DNA from: Chondrosia reniformis
Taxonomy: Eukaryota; Porifera; Demospongiae; Chondrillida; Chondrillidae
Length of the DNA stretch: 64,000 nt
Assembly (NCBI GenBank): GCA_947172415.1
Contig: OX359195.1
Coordinates: 372,001-436,000 of the forward strand
Direction of reading: 5' to 3'
How positions within the stretch are numbered: the stretch's first letter is position 1; each line of letters opens with the position of its first letter. The notes under the pieces are model-generated. The model saw only the letters and a program-made list of their open reading frames with translations. It had not been told where the DNA came from and made no database searches. The position numbers were made by a program, and so were the translations under genes. Below are positions 32,101 through 42,953 of the stretch, piece after piece.

Positions 32101-35100
32101 TTCTGCTGAGAGAATGTTGCAGACCATCAGAGATCGGCCTGATTTGAAGGGTGGAGCCTACATTCCCATGAATCTGTTTATTTTCTGTTCCACTTTCAAA
32201 GCCAATCAATATTCACTTCCTGCCACCATCACAGAATGTTACCAAGGTCACGTTAGTGACCTGTGTTCTAGGGAATGTGAAAAAGAGGGAAGAGATGTCT
32301 ACATTGACCCAACCCTTTCTGAGCTCCCAGAAGACCTACAGGACCTCCTTTGGCGTCTAGGAGAACTTGCCTTTAAAGGTTTGACAGCTAAGCCATCCAA
32401 ATACATTTTCACTGAGCAAGCCATTAGGAAAATCTTCCCTGAAATTAAGGGAAAGCCCCATGACTCCCTTTTCAAAGGACTCCTTCACCTACGCATTGAA
32501 AAACATGGATTTAGGCCAACATTCTCTGGCAACTTCTCCCATGTAACTCTCCAAGAGTTCTTTTCTGCCCTTCACCTGAGTCGGCTCTCCGAAAAGGATC
32601 AGGTGATGTTTTGGAAGGAGCACATTTCCAATCCATCCTTTGCTGTGGTCTTGCGATTTTATGCTGGGCTGACGAAATTAACATGCAAAGATTTCATCCC
32701 ATCATGTCTTGTCATGCCTCCTTCCACTCCCACAACAGCTGCTCCTCCCAATGTAGCTGGTGCTACTCTGCAGCTGCCAGCTAAATCTGATCGGGGGAAT
32801 CCTCAGCTCCTCTTTCTGTTGCATGTGCTTCATGAGTCTCAAAATGAGACTGTTATATGTGAAACATTGAAGCACTTGAATAGTTCCCTTAAGTTTAGTG
32901 ATCTAGGTTCATTTGATGTGATGGTTGTACTAAATTGTTTAGCACACTGTACTCATTTGATTGAGTTGGAAATGAATGGAAGTAGAAATCCATTTCCTGT
33001 TGGGAGTGTTAAGCGTTTACTACACAGCAACCAAAACTTGCAAAAGCTGCGAGGATGTGTCCTTGATCACTTGACTGAAGATGGTAAGATATTACTTTAC
33101 ATATTATATTATTATTATACACTGTTTTCATATAAACTTATTATACCAAACAAGTAGATATTTCTGTCTGTATGACCACAAAACTAAGTGATAAGTCTTA
33201 TAGATATTTATCTCTTTAATCCATTGTTAAGCATTTATTATCAATCAGCTTAATTAGTGTCGACTGTGTAATAAAGTGTATTTGTGTTTGTATTAGATGC
33301 AGTGACTATGTTCACAAGAACATGTTCAATGAAGAAACTGGAACTGAACATTACCAAGTCCACTTCAGCATCTGCCCTAATGAGAGTGTTTTCATGGAAG
33401 GGATTGGAGACGCTGAGATTGGACCTTAGTGGCTGTACAATAACAGTGAGTCACTGTGCATCATTTTTCTAATGTCTTTGTCATTATTATGAAGCAGGTA
33501 ACTGTATATTAGCTGTAACCTCACGTATATTTCCAAATCGTTAATAGCTACACTATAATTCCTAATGATTCTCTCGGTTGGTTCGCATCCATTTCTTCTA
33601 TATAAATTACTCCTTTTCTCCAACCTCTATTCACAACTACACTAAAGTGTTTGTAATAGCTTAAGTGTACTTACCGGTTAATATACGTATATGCAAACAA
33701 ATTGTAAGTTGACTTAGTTTTTAAATGTAGCTATGCAATGTTGTATAACTTGTTTGTCATTTAACACATCTTCCACCATAAGAACCCGGAAGCGGTAAGT
33801 GGCACCCTTTCTTAGTTACCATAAGAAAATGTGACTCGTCCGAGCTTAAAGTGACAGTTTTTGTTCTAATTATTTATCAAATCGGTTTATTGTATTGCAA
33901 ATTTCATTTATTTTGTACTTATGAAGGTAAAGAATACAAAAAGGGCAACAAAGTGACTTATGGCCAATTTACAAGTGCTAAAGTTGCAGTAGCTTTTTCA
34001 CATTGGTTTAATGAATGTTCGGATTGGTTTAACATTTTTACGATAAAATAGAGTACAAAGATTTAGGATTAAAAATCGGCAAACATACGGGCAACATACA
34101 TTATAGAATCGTCGTCCAAAATACTTCTAAAACGTGTGTATTTTACTATGAACATACTTGAATGTGGACAGGTTCATAAGTATTTTAGACGGCGATTCTA
34201 TAACCTGCAAACATATCTTTCATCCTAAATGTCCTTACTCTGTTTTTTTGTAAAACCAATGTGAATAAACTGTATTAATGCTACTACTGTCATATGGTTA
34301 AGTTGCTAATAGTCGTATATAACTATCAGTTAATTCCTTAAAAAAGTTTTCTAATGTGAAGACATATATATTAGAATATGAAGACCACATAGTTTGTTTA
34401 GTAATAAAATCAAGATAGTTCTAGGTCGATTAACTTGAAAATGTGAATTGGACGATACCAATTTCTATACGTAAATGGAGAATTCTATCTTTAGCCTTTC
34501 CATTGATGTAACACTCGGACAGTGTACTATAAAATGTAACAGGGGAAAAGTCGATTGAAACGACCCTATACAATCAGGGCACATATACAGTGTATAGTGC
34601 AAGATGTGTTAATGTAAGTCATTTTATGTTGTATTTTTTAAATTTATTTATGCATGCAGGAATCTGAAGGTAGCTCATTAGAGGAACTTGTTCCTAGTAA
34701 TCTCTCTCTGAAAGAGTTCAGTTTGGATTGTTCAGATGCCAAGATACTGTCACACAGACAATTCTTTGATTGTCTCTCCATTGTTACTAGTCTTTCAAGT
34801 CTTGAGAAATGTGATGTTAAACTGCCAGAATTATCAGAAGGAGGTATGCTATTATGTGGTTTTGAATGAGATTATAATGTACATACGTATGTACATAGTT
34901 GATAGTAAGCATTTGTTATTGATAAACATAATGAGTGTTGACTATGTTAATAATGATAAAATTTATACCCAATAAGTAGATATTTCTGTCTGTATGACCA
35001 CAAAACTAAGTGATAAGTCTTATAGATATTTATCTCTTTAATCGATTGTTAAGCATTTATTATCAATCAGCTTAATTAGTGTCGACTGTGTAATAAAGTG

Positions 35101-38100
35101 TATTTGTGTTTGTATTAGATGCAGTGACTATGTTCACAAGAACATGTTCAATGAAGAAACTGGAACTGAACATTACCAAGTCCACTTCAGCATCTGCCCT
35201 AATGAGAGTGTTTTCATGGAAGGGATTGGAGACGCTGAGATTGGACCTTAGTGGCTGTACAATAACAGTGAGTCACTGTGCATCATTTTTCTAATGTCTT
35301 TGTCATTATTATGAAGCAGGTAACTGTATATTAGCTGTAACCTCACGTATATTTCCAAATAGTTAATAGCTACACTATAATTCCTAATGATTCTCTCTGT
35401 TGGTTCGCATCCATTTCTTCTATATAAATTACTCCTTTTCTCCAACCTCTATTCACAACTACACTAAAGTGTTTGTAATAGCTTAAGTGTACTTACAGGT
35501 TCATCCACCTATCTACTTGCCATTTTTTAATAGTACGTATATAGAATAGAAATGGCCATAAATGACTAGGATATGCAGTAAAGTCATTGGTTGCAATTTT
35601 GCTATGTCTTTCAGCATTGTTACCACAATGTTTCCCTACTCTACAACCGCACAGACAGTCACTACTGAAGGGGGGCTGTCCGAACCCAACGAACCTCCCC
35701 CCTAAATCCGTCTCTCTTTGTTCTAAAAACTCCATGCACCTTTAACCAGAATATAAAGGAACAGAAGTGCTTGGACAAAATGGCCAATGTAATTTTGAAT
35801 TTTCAGACCAACGAACTTTTTCTCAGAAATTGGTCAATGACCAACTGTTATTTTTAGCAATGAATATGCTAAGAGTTTACAATTGTGTCATAGGTTACAA
35901 GTACTGTACACTACAGTACATTTCTTATCCTGTCAGCCTCTAGTTAGAATATTTTTACAAAAAGTAGCATGCTGCTGTGTTACCCTGCCTCAAAATTAAT
36001 GTTACTACGTAGTTAACACCTATTTCAACTTTTGGCAAGACGTAAGACCCCTAGATTTAGCACAGTTAGTCAAGGACTCACAAAAATCAACAAAAAGATA
36101 AATATTCCCAGAGTCACTGATAAAGGGTGAAATTCCCAGAAACAGCTGTCTGGCCCAGTGGAGAAGAAGAGAAGGAGAAGGAGAAAACTTTTGTATCCTT
36201 ATCCAAGGCTCTCACTGGGTTTAGTTCCCTATAGGCCTTTACTCTAAAGTAGATGTAGCATGTAAGAAAAATGGAGTATTAGATTATACATGCATGAAAA
36301 ATGTAAGATACCATTTTCCTACATGCTATATGCCTATTCTGTAAAAGAACCTATAGGGGAACTAAACCTGAAGAGAGCTTTGGATGAGGATACAGGAGTC
36401 TTTCCTTCCTTCTTTTCCCTTCTTTCATCTTCTTCTCCACTGGGTCAGACAGCTGTTTCTGGGTATTCCACCCTTCATCATTGATCCTGGGAGTCTTTGT
36501 CTTTTTCTTTATCTTGATCTTCTGTGAATCTTGGCTCTCTATGCTAAATCTAGGGTCCTTATATACACTATTTTGGTGCCAAAAGTTAAATAAGGTGTTA
36601 ACTAAGACATATGATGAAATTTAATTTTATGAAAGGAATGTAGGTCCAATTATGTTTACTATAATATCCAGGATGTTGTTAGAGAAGATGTCTTGACATC
36701 ACTTGAACAATCTGTTAAGAATACTACACTAGAGTGCTTGACAGTGAATGGTGGAGTGTGTGTGAACTGGACGAATGTTGCAGAGAGCATTCTAAAGGGA
36801 GCAGCAGCCAATCAGAATCTCAGAGAGTTGGAACTGGTGACGAATGAGAAATGCAAAGAATATGCTCCTAAACAGGAAGTGATTGATCATGTAAGAAAAA
36901 TCAACAAGAAATTGAAACTCACTGTTAAATTTGGTAAGTGAATGTCTTTAATTATTTGTTTATCATAGAGTACGGTAGTACTCTATAAGTAGGGATGGCC
37001 GAAAAAAAACATGGCCGCCCTATTCAATGTATTATCAATTAACACCTCATAAATCAACAACGTTCAGATTTTCGGTTGCATTCGTGTGTTTGCAGTCGTT
37101 TTTGCATGCTTTTCTAAACGCCAAAACATGTTACGATGCTCTAAAACCTTCGCAAAGTGGTTAAACCGAAATAGGCCAAATTCTGCAATTCCTCATTTTT
37201 TCTTCTTCTTCTTCTTCTTCTTCTTTTTTCAAATGAGCTAGCGCTAACATGCGAACTTACGCAGGTACATACAAATACTAAATCGTCATGAATGTTTCCG
37301 AACTAGGGAATAGGCTACCCTAGATTTCAACGCGCTCCAACCGAAGCGTGTTACTTTTGAAAGTGCCAAATTTAGGGCCTCTTTGAACGCCATTTTTTAA
37401 TTAAGTTTCAAATTCTCTGTATATAAAATAAGTAACCCGAATGAGTAATATTTGTGGTACTGCCGTTACCCGCGATAGAATTTCTTAGTCGCTTTGCAGG
37501 GCCTATATACAGTCATATTCTTAACGATTATGGACCCTTTAATATCCTAAACTGAATGTTAAAGAACGGTAGAAAACATCTTATCAAATTTGGGATCTTT
37601 CAAAACAAATATTAACAAGAAAAAAGGAGCAATACAAGTTAAATAAAAACATTCAAAAATGAAGTTAAAAGTAGGGATGGCACTATAACAGTGATTGGTA
37701 CATCTAGAAAAAGTAACGAAACAAGAAAGTGATCATATGGTAAGGCTAACATTGCAGAAGTGGCATACTGAAACTTAACTATACACATCACTTCTATGTT
37801 TGGGCGCATCGATCCCTACTTCTAGTATATCCATGATGCGCCCAAACATAGAAGTGATGTGTATAGTTAAGTTTCAGTATGCCACTTCTGCAATGTTAGC
37901 CTTACCATATGATCACTTTCTTGTTTCGTTACTTTTTCTAGATGTACCAATCACTGTTATAGTGCCATCCCTACTTTTAACTTCATTTTTGAATGTTTTT
38001 ATTTAACTTGTAATAAGTTGTTTCATTACATGGTTAACACAAGATTTGTATGACCATATACAGGCCTGTCAAGTCACACGCATTGGCCGTGTGACACACG

Positions 38101-41100
38101 CATTCGAAAGATTTCTCACTCTCACACTCATACAGAAAAACTTCTCACGCATTAGCTGCTAATGTGGCTGAGGCTTAGTCACTCAGTCCTTGTTCATATG
38201 TTCCTGGTACCAGACTTGAAAATTGCACTATCAGCTGCCGTCGCTTGTAGCTGAACACATGTTCATACGGAAATTCAACAACGTTTCGACTGGAGACCGA
38301 GTCAGAGCATAGATACACGAATAATAGGCAACGATAGGTAACGTGAACCAGAAGCTGGAAGAGCCTCATAAAGATTACATAATCCTTAGTAACGAAAATG
38401 GCGGTGCCCAATGTAGTTTAATGCGTACAGCTGACTGATCTCACTCATTTTCATATAGTCAACTTGACATCCCTGTGTATACAGTGTCACCTTGATAATC
38501 CGCCCCCTCTTTAATCTGCCAACCTCATCAATCCGCCTATAATTCTACTAAACGAATTCGTTTGTACAGAAAAAGTAGATACATATTCCGCCCCCTCACA
38601 ATTCCACCTCCGCCATGCATTTTCACTGATGAAATGCCTATTTAATATGTAATTTACACCTAATAATCCGCCAATATACCTAATAAACAACCTACATAGT
38701 ATTCTTAGGCACAGCTTCCAAAGCCAAAGTAGAGAAAATCGTTCGAAAACAGCCATTTGTCAATTAATCACCCACGTATTCAGGTTTCATCGTGATGTCA
38801 CATCAGGAACGGAAGGCGCAATTCGTATACAATAATCAAAGGTATTCAAATACCAACCTCACTAATCCACCATATTTTTACTTGTACCAATTGTGGTGGA
38901 TTATTGAGGTGACACTGTATATTTAGTTACATCATCCCTTTAAGATGTTAGATCTGAATTTGGGGAAGTACTATTATAGGTACAGCTTTAGAGCCATGTA
39001 GTTCATATGAACCTAGGGTAATACTTCAAAAGACTTTCATATGCAGCTAAGGCAAGCTGTGGTTCCTAACCTTTGAAACAACTTAGGCGATGTCTTCTCA
39101 GGCATTAGGGGTCACAACATCCCTCCTGTGTCTATGTATTTCCATGGAGACCTACAGACCATCAAGTTTCAAGTGCCACTGTGAGAGGAGTGTTACAATA
39201 TTGTAACTCTCCTCTCACATTTAATTTTGGCTCGGGAGACTTGCCCCTACATTTAATTTTGGCTCTGGAGACTTGCTCCTACATTTAATTTTGGCTCTGG
39301 AGATTTGCCTCTACATTCAATTTTGGCTCGGGAGACTTGCCCCTACATTCAACTTGCCTATACTTGCTTTCACCCACTTTGTTTAACCAACTCTCTCCTC
39401 CTCTGCCTGTTTTCTGATGAACCTGTATACAGAAATATGCTCACTGTCTAATTAAAAGTCTTCCAGCTCACCTGTCATGGTAGTCTGACTTGCTAGACCA
39501 AAAACCCAGAGGCACCGAAGAGTAGGTCTAGCGGCATGCAATATGAATTAAATAACACCTTTTTGACCAATCAGATGCGATTGCTCAAAATCTGAGCCAG
39601 ATATTCTGGGACTGTGAATAGGAATGCCTCGGGTTGAATGTTGCTGTTGCTCAATAAACTTCATATATCACTACCTATACCAATACTGTACCTACGTACG
39701 TATCATCCCTTTGTCTGAGGTTCCACAGAGTCTCATTGTCCTTGAATTTTATATCAAAATTGCATAAAAAAGATCTTAAAACATGGAATGGAAATACCTT
39801 GGCTATATAGAATGTACTACCTCTTGGCTTGAAGCTTCATCAGTAATTTTTATGAATTATGCACTTTTAACAATCATGCACGATTACTACAAAACTAATG
39901 AGTTGATCATAAGTTTGATTGCATTGGTGCTTAGGAGAAAGATTGGCTGAAGCAGCATTGACTACTTATGTGTATGTTTCAATTGCAGTATTTTTACTTT
40001 GCTGGAAACCATTTGTCTTTAAAAACAGGCAGGGGTGGGATGGTATGGAAACAGCCGTGTACTATACGCGGCCTATACCAACATTACTTTCCAATAATCT
40101 GTACCAATTGCACACATATACTCCCAAACACGAACATTCTATATGTCCTAGTAACGTCTTCTCAGGCATTAGGGATTATGACATCCCTCCTGTGTCCATG
40201 GTGGAGACCTACAGATCATTTAGTTTCAAGTGCCACTGTGAGAAGAGGGTTACAATGCCCCCTACATTCAAATTTGGCTCGGGAGACTTGCCCATCACTG
40301 AAATACTTGCTTTCACCCACTTTCTTTAAGTAATGCTCTCCTCCTCTACCTGCTTTCGAATGAACATGTATACAGAAATATGCTCACTGTCTTATTAAAA
40401 GTCTTCCAGCCTACCTGTCATGGTATTCTGACTTGCTAGACCCTCCCTTAACAAAAACCCAGAGGCACCGAAGTGTAGGTCTAGCGGCATGCAATATGAA
40501 TTAAATAACACCTTTTTGACCAGTCAGATGCGATTGCTCAGAATCTGAGCCAGTTATTCTGGGACTGTGAATAGGAATGCCTCTTAAGGGACGGGTCTAG
40601 CAAGCCAGACTGCTATCATGGTGATTCCTTTTGTCATATATACATACATGTTTCTGTTAGTTATATAAGTTTTAGTGACTAATTTTCTCATTTTGTAGAT
40701 GATACCAAAGTTACCAAACTATTGGATAGTCAAGAATTTTTAGAACTCCTTCAAGAAGGTGCCATTACACTTCAGATCACTAAGTGTACCACAATAGGAC
40801 CTCCTCGGAAAGGAAAGACACACTTGAAGTATCTCTTGACTAATCAGTTATGGGATTATGTGGGAAGTACTGTTACCATGGTAGCTCCCGAGTGGGTGGA
40901 AGTGTACAGCAGTAGCAAGGATAGCATCTGGAAACTGTATGACCGTACAGAAAGGGAAACTCATATACTTCAGGATATGAAGGGTGATATCTACATGCCT
41001 AAGGACCAAGACGAGGAGGACCTTACAGAAGATAGCAAGATTGAGAAAAGTCCATCTCCTAAACTGGAACAGGAACAATCATGCACTACAAGCAGTGAAG

Positions 41101-42953
41101 TGGTACAGGCTGGATCTCTTCAAGAAGCTAAAACTAGTATTCCAACTCAGCAGCAGTTACACAAAGCTAAACCAGAGCAAGAGAAAGAGATTTCTCTTGA
41201 TAAAGGTAATGCAGAAAGCCTTGAGCACGCAGAGGAACAGAGTGATAGTAAATCCCCCAGTTCAGGGCTTCAGCTTCTCAATGATGCTTATTCTGATATA
41301 GAGGAAGAGTTTCGTACAAAACTCCAACAAGTTCAACAATCAGAAACAAGGTCACACAGAGAACGAATTATTCACTTTATAGACACGGGGGGACAGGCAA
41401 TCTACCATGATGTACATCCAGTCCTCATCACATCACCGAGTGTCTACCTACTGGTGTTTAGCTTGAAAGATTTGCAAGATAATCCCAGTGCTGACTTTTT
41501 GAGTCATGACCTCCTTGTGAAAGCTCTGCGTAGCATACAAACACTGGGAACCAAGCAACCAGTGAATGATGAATATCTTAAGCTTCATCCCGAATACCCA
41601 AAAATCTTTATAGTAGGAACTCACAAAGATCAGATCAATTCCGATGAGTGTGACGACTTCCTACAAATGGTTCATGATAAAGTGGAAGCCAATTTAAAAA
41701 ACAAGCCGTACTCTGATTATGTGTGTTATGACACAAATGGCCGCTCATTCTGGTCAGTGGACAACACTCAGGCAGGAGACAAGGCTGTTGATCAAGAATA
41801 CTATAATGGTTTGCGTAGAAGAGTTCAATCAGGATCAACTACTATTGAGGTCACCTTACCTCCCTCCTGGTACCTCCTTGAACACTTTACTCATCAGCAT
41901 AAGCAAAAGTGCCTCTTGTATCCAGATCTCAAAGAATTCTCGGCTGAGCGTAAACTTGTTAAGAAGAAACACTTCAGAGCAATGGTGGACCTCTTTCACA
42001 TCCTCGGCTTCTACTATTACAAAATACCACATGGATATACCAAGGAAGAGAGTGTCATTTTCACAGATCCCAACTTTCTTTACAAAATAACTTCTAAACT
42101 GCTTCAAAAAATAGAGAATGAATTGGAATCAAATGCCGAAAGGAAAATCAGTCCGAAAAACGTGTTCATTAATGTCCTCAAGTATCTTGAGACAATGGAT
42201 GACTTGAAGGACATGGAGATTGATCCCAATTGGTTTGCTTCTCTTCTTCAAGAGCTATTCCTAATAGCAAAAATTAAATTTCAAGAAAGCCTATCTGATC
42301 TCTCCCCCTCCTCTTGGATAGTTCCAGCTGCCCTTCCACGAGGACCCGAAGCTGACCCATCTGATAGCTCTCTCTTATTTACACTGATAGCCCCAATCAC
42401 CAAGTCAATTCCCTTCATTCCAAGTGGACTCTTCTGTTCACTCATGGCAAGTCTAACCAGTCGAGGATGGAGACCAGAAGAATTCTACCGCAACAATGCA
42501 GTGTTTACTGTGTCAGCATCATGTCATGTAACCATTCGAGAACATGATTCCTTCATAGAGGTGTCCTATAAAGCAATTGGTCAGTCCTCTGAAGAAGAGT
42601 ACAACCAGGTCACTGTTCGAGAGACCATTTCTAAAAGACTGTCGGAGATTCAAAAAGTTCTATACAAGGATCTTGGTAGCAGCACTGATCAGCGCCTAGC
42701 TTCTGCTACTCGAGTATGCCTCGGGTTCCTTTGCACTTGTAGAGGAGGAGTATTTTCTCCGCATGATGTGACAATTTCTGACAAAGATGTGCATGACTCC
42801 TTTACTGGTGCTTCCCAAGTGCATCCCCCAGGTAGCCTATTTCATTTTGCTGAGTATTTAGAAGAAGATATGAACATTTGTGCAGAATGCACTGAACCAG
42901 AAAGTAGCTTCTTTCAAGACGTCACTGAGAAACAGTTACAATGGTTTTGTTAG
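28271..42953 (+). CDS. Predicted caspase-CARD-NACHT-LRR-Roc-COR protein
   Basis: Exons 28271-29006, 29094-29180, 30171-30538, 31155-31223, 31385-33083, 33297-33445, 34660-34843, 35119-35267, 36672-36933, 40699-42953. The lengths sum to 5958 nt (1985 residues plus TAG) and every junction is in phase. Domains by residue: caspase-like 1-245, linker to 274, CARD-like 275-397, NVPPQ-repeat linker 398-420, NACHT 421-986 (Walker A GQAGTGKTT near 505; Walker B LLIFDGADEA), LRRs 987-1234, Roc-COR 1235-1985 (GPPRKGKT, DTGGQ, THKD). The alternative is two genes, a caspase-like gene ending after 29180 and a CARD-NLR-Roc-COR gene with its own promoter at about 29.4-30.1 kb. The CARD-to-COR part is much surer than the caspase join. 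Confidence 0.55.
29311..29393. mobile_element. 83-bp palindromic insertion
   Basis: GTCTGATGAAATCAGACCCAA at the left is mirrored by TTGGGTCTGATTTCATCAGAC at the right. The flanking GTGCTGCTGTAG is duplicated on both sides, and the unit 1 copy (about 11450-11465) has a single uninterrupted site, so this is a recent insertion with target-site duplication. Confidence 0.75.
30043..30065 (+). pseudogene. Remnant of the COR exon start
   Basis: Acceptor and the first codons (GKTVNLIK) of the COR exon are recognisable and then end abruptly. It marks where the caspase-COR gene was cut when CARD-NACHT exons came to lie downstream. Confidence 0.7.
30171..30538 (+). CDS. CARD-like exon upstream of NACHT
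   Basis: Enters in phase 1 (G|GT CGG GAA), leaves in phase 0 (CCT GAA|GTAAGT). The product is about 90 percent like that of 21273-21664 by eye. Three exon joins later it leads to NACHT. Confidence 0.65.
30539..31384 (+). other. Introns around a small repeat exon
   Basis: Holds a degraded half-copy of the 370-bp palindromic element (about 30700-30845) and two near-identical blocks (about 30850-30940 and 31255-31345: GAGTGTACTATACAGGT..AAAATTCAGTTAGAGGAACAAAGAT). The small exon 31155-31223 lies between them. Confidence 0.5.
31155..31223 (+). CDS. Small exon with NVPPQ repeats
   Basis: 69 nt between CTCTTCAG| and |GTACGT, phase 0-0, encoding a linker with three NVPPQ-like repeats followed by EVDLNQSILP. 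Both phases fit the CARD exon before and the NACHT exon after. Supported by splice sites and phase only. Confidence 0.45.
31385..33083 (+). CDS. NACHT exon of the NLR-Roc-COR gene
   Basis: Encodes about 566 residues. Walker A IIYGQAGTGKTTAM, Walker B TLLIFDGADEAREL, a sensor-like ILSSRPGI motif and a helical region define a NACHT NTPase. A Pro/Thr-rich insert (near 32720-32770) separates it from the first LRR-like segment (FDVMVVLNCLAHCTHLIELEMNG). It differs clearly from the NACHT at 22021, so the two NACHTs are old paralogues. Confidence 0.8.
33297..33445 (+). CDS. LRR exon, first copy
   Basis: 149 nt, phase 1 to 0, encoding MKKLELNIT and LETLRLDLSGCTIT, typical leucine-rich repeats. An exact-looking duplicate is at 35119-35267. 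Confidence 0.7.
33446..34659 (+). other. Intron with a foldback element
   Basis: Non-coding. About 34050-34245 is a foldback: TAGAATCGTCGTCCAAAATACTT faces AAGTATTTTAGACGGCGATTCTA, with further complementary outer arms (TTTAGGATTAAAAAT / TTTCATCCTAAATG). Confidence 0.6.
34660..34843 (+). CDS. LRR exon, second type
   Basis: 184 nt, phase 0 to 1: NLSLKEFSLDCSDAK, then SSLEKCDVKLPEL. It alternates with the duplicated LRR exon. Confidence 0.65.
34844..35118 (+). other. Intron, duplicated block begins
   Basis: From about 34977 the sequence repeats 33155 onward almost without change. Confidence 0.6.
35119..35267 (+). CDS. LRR exon, duplicate of 33297-33445
   Basis: Same length, phases and product as the first copy. 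It splices in phase to 36672. Confidence 0.65.
35268..36671 (+). other. Intron with a large foldback
   Basis: Non-coding except for the foldback element at about 36003-36607 listed separately. 35500-35990 shows nothing recognisable. Confidence 0.5.
36003..36607. mobile_element. Foldback element of about 600 bp
   Basis: Long imperfect inverted repeats: TAGTTAACACCTATTTCAACTTTTGGC at the left faces GCCAAAAGTTAAATAAGGTGTTAACTA at the right. A purine-rich GAGAAGAAGAGAAGGAGAAGG faces a pyrimidine-rich arm. A related fragment lies in the receptor-gene intron at about 62630-62770. Confidence 0.7.
36672..36933 (+). CDS. Last LRR exon
   Basis: 262 nt, phase 0 to 1: NTTLECLTVNGGVC, then NQNLRELELVTNE and KLKLTVKF. 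It splices in phase to the Roc-COR exon at 40699. Confidence 0.7.
37640..38008. mobile_element. 370-bp near-perfect palindromic MITE
   Basis: Left arm from AAGTTAAATAAAAACATTC and right arm ending GAATGTTTTTATTTAACTT are complementary over almost the whole length, with the centre near 37822. Internal words are GTAGGGATGGCACTATAACAG and GTGGCATACTGAAACTTAAC. Half or decayed copies occur at about 9990-10165, 26070-26288, 27873-28048, 30700-30845 and 55620-55680. Confidence 0.8.
38061..38475. mobile_element. Putative hAT-type non-autonomous element
   Basis: Begins CAGGCCTGTCAAGT and ends ACTTGACATCCCTG, short inverted termini of the CAGGG type known from hAT transposons. No transposase; target-site duplication not clear. 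Confidence 0.4.
38482..38917. mobile_element. Putative pogo/Tigger-like non-autonomous element
   Basis: Inverted termini CAGTGTCACCTTGATAATCCGCC and GGTGGATTATTGAGGTGACACTG flanked by TA on both sides, the target-site duplication expected for Tc1/mariner/pogo elements. The interior repeats AATCCGCC-like words and has no transposase. Confidence 0.6.
39204..39355 (+). repeat. Minisatellite, about 32-bp unit
   Basis: Four to five tandem units of TACATTTAATTTTGGCTCGG-GAGACTTGCCCC with small differences. Confidence 0.75.
40699..42953 (+). CDS. Roc-COR exon of the NLR-Roc-COR gene
   Basis: Enters in phase 1 (G|AT GAT ACC). P-loop GPPRKGKTHL, switch DTGGQ, THKD, COR motifs and Cys pairs are all present. 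It differs from the other three copies near the end: an insert of about 25 residues after FLCTC, and the usual donor TTTTGTAAGT is TTTTGTTAGT, so the frame ends QWFC-stop and no basic tail exon follows. Confidence in the GTPase call is high. Confidence 0.8.

Larger units (their letters stand above)
33155..35511 (+). repeat. Direct duplication of LRR exon with flanking introns
   Basis: Blocks 33155-33690 and 34977-35511 are near identical (a handful of substitutions), spaced 1822 nt apart. The exon between them (34660) is single copy in the window. Confidence 0.8.
36934..40698 (+). other. Long intron packed with transposon remnants
   Basis: 3.8 kb between LRR and Roc-COR. Contents in order: an inverted partial copy of the unit 2 insertion (about 36965-37440), the 370-bp palindromic element (37640-38008), a hAT-like element (38061-38475), a pogo/Tigger-like element (38482-38917), a minisatellite (39204-39355), and a duplicated block (about 39365-39620 and 40310-40570). 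No exon is supported; short frames at about 39919-40333 are in repeat DNA. Confidence 0.6.

Noticed and set aside
39919-40333. Overlapping plus-strand frames of 120-136 codons
   Set aside because: They fall in duplicated repeat DNA inside the LRR/Roc-COR intron and show no splice or domain support.
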